The notes under the pieces were generated by a model. That model was not told the DNA's origin and ran no database searches. It was given only the letters and a program-made list of their open reading frames with translations. Shown here piece by piece: positions 27,742 to 33,756 of a stretch of DNA of 39,601 bases. The stretch's first letter is position 1; each line of letters opens with the position of its first letter. The stretch lies in IMG/VR virus record IMGVR_UViG_3300031977_002119, positions 1-39,601 of that record; one strand, 5' to 3'. The position numbers and the translations under genes were made by a program. Source of the DNA: a virus.

Positions 27742-28095
27742 TTAGCAATTCCATCTACGACGAGCCGCACGACCGCGCTCGCTTGTCCAGCTCTTTGAGC
27801 GCGCACAAAATGATTTGCGACGCTTAGCTGCTTTACTATCAGGATCAAGCTTAGACGGTGGTGTTGTTACCGCAGTCTTAAGATTGCTTCCTGGATTATC
27901 TTTTTTGTATTTTTCTACACCTTTTTTAGACATACCACCTCCAGCAGCCGCTCCGGTGCCGCCGCCTTCTTTGACTTCGTTGTAGTTCCCTTCTGACTTC
28001 TTGCGAGACGGTGCATCACCTTTAGCCTTAGCTGGTGATGAGCATGCTTGACATCCGCACTTTTTAAAAGGCGAGTTGTGTTGTAAGTAAGCCAT
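27742..28095 (-). CDS. Small Cys/Arg-rich protein with SP-x-K motifs (117 aa)
   Basis: Begins MAYLQHNSPFKKCGCQACSS and carries two copies of the SP-[FA]-K motif (residues 8-12 and 20-24) with three cysteines between them. A low-complexity Gly/Lys middle follows, then a basic C-terminus KRRKSFCARSKSWTSERGRA with AARRRWNC. The terminal SFCARS...AARRxWxC block is a recurring signature in small marine phage proteins. Paired cysteines at both ends suggest metal binding, which is inference. It belongs to the cluster of SP-x-K proteins at 30.1-27.7 kb. Confidence 0.6.
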   Translation of the reverse strand: MAYLQHNSPFKKCGCQACSSPAKAKGDAPSRKKSEGNYNEVKEGGGTGAAAGGGMSKKGVEKYKKDNPGSNLKTAVTTPPSKLDPDSKAAKRRKSFCARSKSWTSERGRAARRRWNC

Positions 28096-28096
28096 A

Positions 28097-29719
28097 TTAT
28101 TTGTTTTTAAAGTATCCTTTCTTCAACGCCGACTTAGACTGCATACCCACGTTACGGCCAAACGTCATTTTAGCAGGCGTTGCAGCGTCACGAGCCTCTT
28201 CGTAGGCTGCGCGGTTTGCTTGGTCACGTGGAGATACTAAAGATTCACCCTCGGGCAGTTTACCTCGCTTTTGTTGGCGAGCTGTTTTTCTTTCGTATTT
28301 TCCACGCTGCTTGCGATCCTTTTTAACCTTGCGTTCCATTTGCTTGCCAGTCATATCTTGACCTTGGAACAATGGATCATTTTGCAAAGTAGCATCTTCC
28401 TCAGCTTGATTAAGAGCGTCAATTTCAGATATAGCGTTATTGTAATCCTTGTTCTTTTCAAGCTTGCGCGCGCTTTTCTCTATTTTCTTATTGTCTTTTT
28501 CAAATTCCTTCAAAGCTTTTCTGCCGCGCTTTTCTACACGTCTTTCAGCGCCAGGTGTAATAGCAGCTTCGTTACCGTCAAGAACAGCGCGTTCAGCGTT
28601 TTCTCTGTTCATTTGTCGACCCTCGCGTGCTTGTTTCGCGTTGTCAACAGTGGTCTGCAAACGATCGCGCCAAGTTTTTCTTTCCTTTGGCGTCTCGGCA
28701 GCTTCCGTTGTTTCAGGTTTTGTAGTTTTAGGCGTATCAGCTTTAGGCGGGATTGGAGTTAAATCACTTCCTTTTCCACCTTTTTTCTTATCGTTAGCAG
28801 GAGCATCTGCGCTAGCGCCGCCCATTGCACCAGCTCCCTGGCTAGCTGCCATTGCATCAGCTGCAAAATTTGCTGTTTCTCTACTTTTCTTACGGGCATC
28901 AATACCTGAATGCCAGTTTTGAGGTTCAGCTGCATCGCCTGCTTTAAATTCAGACTTTCCGCCTAGATTTTTTTCGTAATTTTCTAATTGAGTGCCGCCA
29001 GTTGTAGTGCCTGCTTTATCTAAAGTAAAGTCTTCTACTGTTTCAACATTTTCTCCGCGCGTGGCTAATCGTCTGTATGCGTTTTCAGCCGCTTGTGCTT
29101 CCTCTACCCCTTTCAAGCCGCGCTTAGTTTCGTACAGGTCTCTTTCGTAGTCTGATAAATTACCGCGACCGGTTTGAACATCACGCATTCCTTTAAAAGC
29201 ATCGCGTAGGCCAGCGCCCTCACGACGCAATGTTTTAAACTCCTCAACCCCAATCTTGCGTAGTTCACGACGAGCATCCTGGCGACCTTCGCGAACTTGC
29301 TGATCAGCAATACGGTCTGCCCAGCGGTTTTCCCACGGAGTTGTTTGCGTTTGTGTTCTTGTGTATTGTGGAGTGTACTCAGTACGCTTTGTTTCGCCTG
29401 GTGTCCCAGGGATAGTTTTTGTAACCGTTTCTTCTTTGTATTGGTAACCAGGATTATTTCCGCGCCACGCCTCAGCGGCGGCGTGAAACTCGTTGTAATC
29501 TTTATATTTTGACTGAACATTGTCATTATTAGCGTCCCATGCCGCTTGGTCTGAGCTATATAGATTTCTTTTTGTTCTGACAGTTTCGTCTACCTGTTGA
29601 TCAGGTGTACCGTCGGTGCTTTGGTCATTTACGATTGCTATGTTACCCGCAGCCTTGGTAGCCTGCTTAGCCGGGCTGTTAGGCGCGCTCTTTACTCTGT
29701 TTGTAATAGGTTTATTCAT
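28097..29719 (-). CDS. Charged, low-complexity SPAKQ protein (540 aa)
   Basis: Long, highly charged protein, mostly Arg, Lys, Glu, Ala and Gln, with probable coiled coils (about 150-215 and 370-470). The N-terminus MNKPITNRVKSAPNSPAKQA contains both a PIT[QN] word and SPAKQ (15-19); the C-terminus ends SALKKGYFKNK, a possible degenerate copy. The middle (about 295-345) is Gly, Pro and Thr-rich and probably disordered. No enzymatic motif. It is the largest of the SP-x-K proteins and may be an internal or linker virion protein; composition also allows a DNA-associated role. Family not recognised. Confidence 0.65.
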   Translation of the reverse strand: MNKPITNRVKSAPNSPAKQATKAAGNIAIVNDQSTDGTPDQQVDETVRTKRNLYSSDQAAWDANNDNVQSKYKDYNEFHAAAEAWRGNNPGYQYKEETVTKTIPGTPGETKRTEYTPQYTRTQTQTTPWENRWADRIADQQVREGRQDARRELRKIGVEEFKTLRREGAGLRDAFKGMRDVQTGRGNLSDYERDLYETKRGLKGVEEAQAAENAYRRLATRGENVETVEDFTLDKAGTTTGGTQLENYEKNLGGKSEFKAGDAAEPQNWHSGIDARKKSRETANFAADAMAASQGAGAMGGASADAPANDKKKGGKGSDLTPIPPKADTPKTTKPETTEAAETPKERKTWRDRLQTTVDNAKQAREGRQMNRENAERAVLDGNEAAITPGAERRVEKRGRKALKEFEKDNKKIEKSARKLEKNKDYNNAISEIDALNQAEEDATLQNDPLFQGQDMTGKQMERKVKKDRKQRGKYERKTARQQKRGKLPEGESLVSPRDQANRAAYEEARDAATPAKMTFGRNVGMQSKSALKKGYFKNK

Positions 29720-29724
29720 AATGC

Positions 29725-30060
29725 TTATGCTTCTACTTCTGTGTCCAATTTATCGACATTATCATCGTTCAAATTTTCAGCTCCAGCTTTCTTAGTTGGG
29801 TCGCTTTCCGGTGTAGTTTCATCCTCATCCGGCGGTTCAGGGTCGTTTTGCTTTTTTGCTTGTACGGGATTGTGACCCGCTCCTAGATCGTGAAACTGTT
29901 TAGCAGCAATACTTTCTCCCATTACGAGTGCTTCGTTAAGTTTTAGCGGAGAGCCCTTTGCTTTTTGAGTGATGGGGGTAGCGGCGGAATTTCCTTGTCG
30001 GGTAGCACCTTCTGCACGCTGATGTAACCCCCATTTTTCTTTATTCATTTTAAATGCCAT
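29725..30060 (-). CDS. Small SPLK-motif protein (111 aa)
   Basis: The ATG at 30058-30060 (MAFKMNKEKWGLHQRAEGAT) begins just after the stop of the upstream zincin-like gene; a longer frame to 30084 overlaps that gene. The N-terminal half contains TPITQKAKGSPLKLN (29-42), the fullest version of the shared motif, followed by a helix (NEALVMGESIAAKQFHDLGA). The C-terminal half is acidic and Pro/Thr/Glu-rich and probably disordered (DPEPPDEDETTPESDPTKKA). Function unknown; the layout is a motif-bearing anchor with an acidic tail. Confidence 0.6.
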   Translation of the reverse strand: MAFKMNKEKWGLHQRAEGATRQGNSAATPITQKAKGSPLKLNEALVMGESIAAKQFHDLGAGHNPVQAKKQNDPEPPDEDETTPESDPTKKAGAENLNDDNVDKLDTEVEA

Positions 30061-30061
30061 A

Positions 30062-30409
30062 TCAACTTTTTTTATACGCCTCATCTTCCCACTCTAAATT
30101 GTGTGCGCCTTCTTGCATTGTCAAACGAGAGTAAACACGTGATGGAGACTTAGTGTCTTTTTTCCAAATAACTTCGCCGTCGTTGTACTGTAAGCGACCT
30201 TGCTGCATTTGCTCAAGGTGTACTTTTTCGTGTTCAACAGCGTCTTTCTTTTGTAGTGGCGATAAACCTTTATTAACAAAAATAGTTCCGTCTCGATTAG
30301 CCTCAGCCATAATACCTGGATCTAAATCTTTTTCGAATACAGGCGTATCATGTGTTGAGGTCTCTTTATCGATACCGAACAAAGTTGTTTTGTCTTTAAG
30401 CCTAAACAT
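30062..30409 (-). CDS. Small zincin-like putative metallopeptidase (115 aa)
   Basis: Start chosen at the ATG at 30407-30409 (MFRLKDKTTLFGID), which makes a TAATG overlap with the 44-aa gene upstream; a GTG at 30415 is the only longer option. The sequence carries AVEHEKVHLEQM with HEKVH at 60-64, the HExxH zinc motif of gluzincin/metzincin-type peptidases, and a downstream WEDEAY whose glutamate could be a third ligand. The protein is short for an active peptidase but similar minimal zincins occur in phages. No signal peptide, so it would act in the cell or in the virion. It lies inside the SP-x-K gene cluster. Confidence 0.62.
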   Translation of the reverse strand: MFRLKDKTTLFGIDKETSTHDTPVFEKDLDPGIMAEANRDGTIFVNKGLSPLQKKDAVEHEKVHLEQMQQGRLQYNDGEVIWKKDTKSPSRVYSRLTMQEGAHNLEWEDEAYKKS

Positions 30410-30543
30410 TAGCACTTTATCTTTGCAGGCGCACTGAAGTCTACAGGCTTCTTGCCTTGCGCATCAATAGTCACCTCTTGATTAACAGGTGCTTTCGATG
30501 CATCAGCTTTAGCGCGCTGAGTGATTGGCATACATTTTTTCAT
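30409..30543 (-). CDS. Very small PITQ-motif protein (44 aa)
   Basis: A 44-codon frame starting at the ATG at 30541-30543, in ATGA overlap with the upstream gene and in TAATG overlap with the downstream gene. Both junctions and the exact fill of the gap make it a credible gene despite its size. It reads MKKCMPITQRAKADASKAPV and ends FSAPAKIKC. The PITQRAK word (6-12) repeats the PITQKAK of the 111-aa protein at 30060-29725. Two cysteines, at positions 4 and 44. Function unknown. Confidence 0.55.
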   Translation of the reverse strand: MKKCMPITQRAKADASKAPVNQEVTIDAQGKKPVDFSAPAKIKC

Positions 30544-30980
30544 CGCTCTTTGTCTTTAATCATATCGTCTATAGCTTTGTTATAGACTTTATCAGTATAA
30601 CTTTTGTTTTTGTAGAAAGCGCTTGTGCTTCCAATCGGGATATCTTCTTCGCCAAGCATGATCTTGTACATGCGCGTAATTAAACGCTGGGCTTTTAAAG
30701 AAGTCTTGAATATACTATATTTGATTGTAGTCCTATTGCGATGACGCCAGACGTCAATCCAGCCATCTCTTCGCAGGCGCTCCCACCGATCTTTATCCCA
30801 TGAGTAGGTGTATGTGCCTTCTATAAAATCATTACGTGTAAAATGTTTTTTGCAATCAAGATATATCAGTAGCTCGAGGTCTGCGTCTAATATATCGTAA
30901 GTTTTACAGGCCCATTTCCTAACGAGCCTGTAATACTTAAACAAATTCATTTCACGTAGATCTGAAGGAGTTAACCTCAT
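30540..30980 (-). CDS. Probable winged-helix protein (146 aa)
   Basis: Basic protein (MRLTPSDLREMNLFKYYRLV) with a helix-helix-helix-hairpin layout: LELLIYLDCKKHFTRNDFIE, then RWERLRRDGWIDVWRHRN and the strand pair RTTIKYSIFKTS, then a long C-terminal helix AQRLITRMYKIMLG. This resembles MarR-type winged helices, so DNA binding is likely but not shown. It overlaps the GroES stop by ATGA, so it is co-translated with the chaperonin genes. A late-gene regulator or a packaging accessory are both possible. Confidence 0.55.
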   Translation of the reverse strand: MRLTPSDLREMNLFKYYRLVRKWACKTYDILDADLELLIYLDCKKHFTRNDFIEGTYTYSWDKDRWERLRRDGWIDVWRHRNRTTIKYSIFKTSLKAQRLITRMYKIMLGEEDIPIGSTSAFYKNKSYTDKVYNKAIDDMIKDKER

Positions 30981-31234
30981 TCTACGATTACAACGTCACC
31001 AACAGTGATTACGTGGTAGAGTTCATCATTCCATTCGATACCGTGTCCTGCGTGTTTATCGTATCGGATTGTATCTCCGACCTCAACCCCGATTACTAGC
31101 GGCCCACAGCTGATTACCTCAGCTTTTAGGTATCTAACGTCACTGTCTTGTTTTTCGGTCAGCTCTAAGCCGGCTACTTTTTTCACCGGTTCTTTAAGCT
31201 TCTTTATTACGATATAATTATTTACTGCTTTCAT
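30977..31234 (-). CDS. groES: Phage co-chaperonin GroES (85 aa)
   Basis: Single GroES domain, slightly shorter than the about 97 aa of bacterial GroES. Visible signature: N-terminal NNYIVIKKL, a mobile loop region containing VAGLELTEK (20-28) in place of GGIVLT, KAEVISCGP, VEVGDTIRYDK (VGD 52-54), then ELYHVITVGDVVIVE at the C-terminus. GroES caps GroEL rings for ATP-dependent folding. The start overlaps the GroEL end by 17 bases and the stop overlaps the next gene by ATGA. The order GroEL then GroES is the reverse of the usual bacterial groES-groEL operon. The mobile-loop change suggests co-adaptation to its own GroEL, which is inference. Confidence 0.88.
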   Translation of the reverse strand: MKAVNNYIVIKKLKEPVKKVAGLELTEKQDSDVRYLKAEVISCGPLVIGVEVGDTIRYDKHAGHGIEWNDELYHVITVGDVVIVE

Positions 31235-32786
31235 ATACTCTCTGATTTGAAACTACGGCGTCCGCAGAAATAATTGTTGTCGCTACACTCACTGCATTCT
31301 TTAATGCTGTCTTTGTTACAAGCACTGGGTCAATAATACCGTTTTTGATCATATTAACCTTTTTGCCTGTTACCGCGTCGATCCCCCAGTTCTTTTTAGC
31401 GACTGGTTCTGTAAGCACAATATTAGCATTGCGCATAATAGTTGCGAACGGTTCGCGGATTGCTTTAAGCAAAGCCGTGTATCCAGCGTTCTTGCTTTTT
31501 GTTTTGTTTGATGCGTGAAGCAGCGCAACACCACCGCCAGGTACAATACCCTCTTTAAGTGCTGCTTGCGTTGCGTAGATTGCATCTTCAACACGGTCTT
31601 TCTTTTCTTTTAGCTCGACCTGCGAATCAGCCCCAACGTAAATCAAACCAACCTTACCGGTTAACATCGATAGGCGCTGTTCTAGCTTGCCCTTGACGTA
31701 TGGATTGGTTTCCGTAGAGATCCTTTCACGCACACTTTCGATACGCTCCGTGAGGAGATCGCGGTCGGCTTCAACCTGCATAACCGTGTTCTTCTGGTTC
31801 GTCACAGACTTAACTGCTTCACCCAAAACATCCGGACTAATTAAATCTAAATCATCGCCAAGCTCTTCGTTAATCACCTTCGCTCCGGTAAGTATTGCGA
31901 GGTCTTCGATAGTCTCTGTTTTCGTCGGCCCAAACCCTGGTAAATCTACGATGTTTACCTTGATATTCCCTTTTACTTTATTCGCTAAAAGCGTTTGGTA
32001 AGGTTGTTGCTCAACGTCTGCGATGATAAGCAGGCTTCTTTTGTTCTTTATAACGTGTTCTAGGACACTTTGTATCTTCCGAATATTAGGAATAGGGGAA
32101 GAGACAATAAGCACGTAAGGATTGTCTAAAACAGCTAATCCTTTGTCTTTATCGGTTAGGAGGTGCGGTGATTTAAGACCAGAGTCAAACTGGGTACCCT
32201 CAACAAATTCCACATACGTTTCATTCGTCTCGGATTCCTCCATTAAAACGACTCCGTCTTTTCCAACTCTTTCGAAAGCTTGGCCAATTTTTTCTCCAAG
32301 CTCTTTATCGTTGTTACAGCTAATGTAAGCAACTTGCTGTAGCATGTCACCCTCAACCGCCACACTGGTAGCATCAAGATAATGTACAATCTCTTTAGCA
32401 CAATCTTCAACGCCTTTTTTAATTTCTCTAATCGTGGATTCATCTACAATGTCGTTTAGTTCTTTTAATAAAGCGTGCGCGAGGACGGTAGCAGTAGTTG
32501 TACCGTCACCCGCTTCACGCACTGTATTCCGGGCAGCCTCTTTAACTAGAGTTGCACCGATATTTTCGACCGGGTCCATTAAGACTACGCTTTCCGCTAC
32601 GGTTACACCATCTTTTGTAATGACCGGCCGGCCCAGAGCGTCTTCGTAGATTACGCATTTACCTGAAGCACCCATAGTGGACTTCACTGCGTTCGCTAAC
32701 TTTTCGACGCCGGACATAATTTTAGTTCTTGCTTCATTGCCAAAGCTTAAATCCTTGACAATATCGCTCGGGTTATTAAATTCCAT
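31218..32786 (-). CDS. groEL: Phage chaperonin GroEL (522 aa)
   Basis: Group I chaperonin, full domain order present: equatorial (SFGNEARTKIMSGVEKLANA), intermediate and apical (VEGTQFDSGLKSP, PGFGPTKTETIEDLAILTGA), and the return equatorial part with GGGVALLHA. The catalytic/ATP residues match E. coli D52, D87 and D398: TKDG (D59), AGDGTTT (D94) and VEDA (D401). Apical-domain words differ from E. coli (LKSPHLL for YLSPYF). The protein ends soon after IISADAVVSNQRV and lacks the GGM-repeat tail. Phage chaperonins are known from some large phages and marine metagenomes and probably fold the phage's own capsid or tail proteins; the client here is not known. Confidence 0.93.
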   Translation of the reverse strand: MEFNNPSDIVKDLSFGNEARTKIMSGVEKLANAVKSTMGASGKCVIYEDALGRPVITKDGVTVAESVVLMDPVENIGATLVKEAARNTVREAGDGTTTATVLAHALLKELNDIVDESTIREIKKGVEDCAKEIVHYLDATSVAVEGDMLQQVAYISCNNDKELGEKIGQAFERVGKDGVVLMEESETNETYVEFVEGTQFDSGLKSPHLLTDKDKGLAVLDNPYVLIVSSPIPNIRKIQSVLEHVIKNKRSLLIIADVEQQPYQTLLANKVKGNIKVNIVDLPGFGPTKTETIEDLAILTGAKVINEELGDDLDLISPDVLGEAVKSVTNQKNTVMQVEADRDLLTERIESVRERISTETNPYVKGKLEQRLSMLTGKVGLIYVGADSQVELKEKKDRVEDAIYATQAALKEGIVPGGGVALLHASNKTKSKNAGYTALLKAIREPFATIMRNANIVLTEPVAKKNWGIDAVTGKKVNMIKNGIIDPVLVTKTALKNAVSVATTIISADAVVSNQRVYESSK

Positions 32787-32811
32787 TATATTAAATTAAA
32801 TTGTTGTGGTT

Positions 32812-33096
32812 TTATTCAAATGTCTTAACTACTTTCGGTCCTGTCGCGTATTCTAGCTTCTTCGTAAAATATTCAACTGAAGAATCAATTGCGCTTTCAG
32901 CACCTTCCATAGTTTCCCGGCGAGTGACATCATGCCATTGGTCTTCACCTAGGTTTAGTTCGGTTTGAAAGTAACCATTGGGTAATCGAACAATGCGCCA
33001 GTTTTTCTTTTCTGCCGCTCGCTTCCACCATGCGAGTTGTTCATTGCTTGGTTTTTGGCTTTCACCAAAGGTGGTTGATCGGTAATAAAACGTCAT
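32812..33096 (-). CDS. Hypothetical protein before groEL (94 aa)
   Basis: Begins MTFYYRSTTFGESQKPSNEQ, then a Trp-rich helix (AWWKRAAEKKNWRIVRLPNG), a short strand pair YFQTELNL, and a helix with SAIDSSVEYFTKKLEYATG. No catalytic motif or membrane segment. It is the first gene after a 62-base gap with an inverted repeat (33108-33140) and lies 25 bases before groEL, so it may share a transcript start with the chaperonin genes. Family unknown. Confidence 0.55.
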   Translation of the reverse strand: MTFYYRSTTFGESQKPSNEQLAWWKRAAEKKNWRIVRLPNGYFQTELNLGEDQWHDVTRRETMEGAESAIDSSVEYFTKKLEYATGPKVVKTFE

Positions 33097-33107
33097 TTGG
33101 TATAAAT

Positions 33108-33140
33108 GTTTTAGGTTATGTTATATATATTACCTAAAAC
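33108..33140. promoter_or_regulatory. 9-bp inverted repeat upstream of chaperonin cluster
   Basis: GTTTTAGGT and its perfect inverse ACCTAAAAC are separated by 15 A/T-rich bases, within the 62-base gap between the holin-like stop and the 94-aa gene. There is no U-run on either side, so an operator or promoter-linked site is more likely than a terminator. No clear Bacteroidetes -7 element was found. Confidence 0.35.
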
Positions 33141-33158
33141 GGGTGGTTTTTAACGCAT

Positions 33159-33569
33159 TTACTTGCGCATCAGCTTGGTTAAGTCCTTAGTTTTTCCTTC
33201 TGAACCCATGGACGAACCAAACCAGTATCCGTATACGTCACCGAGTGTTCTAAGAAAGAAACCGCTAAAGGTTGTAATCAATCCCTTTTGCACCTCAGTA
33301 AGCGTGGACCAATCAATAATGTCTGTGAAAATAGCCAGACCAAGCCCAATAGCAATAACAAGTGTAATATAAGTAAGTACATCAGGCGTAGACTTGTTTT
33401 GCCCAAGCTCACGAGCTTCTTTACGATCTTGTACTTCACTTGCATATGCTTCTTTAATAAACTCTTTTTTCTCTTCCGGTGTGTCAATAAACTTGTCGGC
33501 CACTTCAACTGCTTTGTCTAACAAAGGAATCGCAGATGCGCCAAAAAGCTTTTTTAAAGGATTAGCCAT
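33159..33569 (-). CDS. Holin-like membrane protein (136 aa)
   Basis: The ATG at 33567-33569 (MANPLKKLFGASAIPLLDKA) overlaps the upstream small gene by eight bases; the longer frame from 33623 would overlap more. After a charged helix (PEEKKEFIKEAYASEVQDRK) it has a clear transmembrane stretch (VLTYITLVIAIGLGLAIFTD) and a second amphipathic membrane segment (LITTFSGFFLRTLGDVYGYW) followed by WFGSS. This resembles three-helix holins of gene-transfer-agent and marine phage type. A holin opens the inner membrane for lysis, but no endolysin lies in this window, so the role is probable rather than shown. Confidence 0.6.
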   Translation of the reverse strand: MANPLKKLFGASAIPLLDKAVEVADKFIDTPEEKKEFIKEAYASEVQDRKEARELGQNKSTPDVLTYITLVIAIGLGLAIFTDIIDWSTLTEVQKGLITTFSGFFLRTLGDVYGYWFGSSMGSEGKTKDLTKLMRK

Positions 33570-33756
33570 TTGTTCTGTAGTATCTAGTGAATATTCTGTA
33601 TATACCTTCTTGAAGCTGGTCAATGTGTGTCACAGCATCGGCAGCTGAATCAAACTCTTCATTAAGGTTGCTTTCTATAAAAGGCGCCCAATTTCCGTTG
33701 TCTAGCAATACTGTGCCGTCTTCAACGTTTTCTATAAAGTACTTTACTGTTGTCAT
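33562..33756 (-). CDS. Hypothetical protein after tail fibre (64 aa)
   Basis: [20 protein letters not shown] starts by a TAATG overlap with the stop of the collagen-like fibre gene, a sign of translational coupling. It is a short mixed alpha/beta protein (FIESNLNEEFDSAADAVTHI) ending YRIFTRYYRTNG. A small fibre chaperone would suit this place, but there is no sequence signature for one. Confidence 0.55.
   Translation of the reverse strand: MTTVKYFIENVEDGTVLLDNGNWAPFIESNLNEEFDSAADAVTHIDQLQEGIYRIFTRYYRTNG

Noticed and set aside
28271-28922. Two overlapping plus-strand frames of 157-163 aa
   Set aside because: They are antisense to the 540-aa charged protein; long antisense frames arise from its Arg/Lys/Glu-rich codons, and hydrophobic Ser/Leu composition is typical of such shadows.
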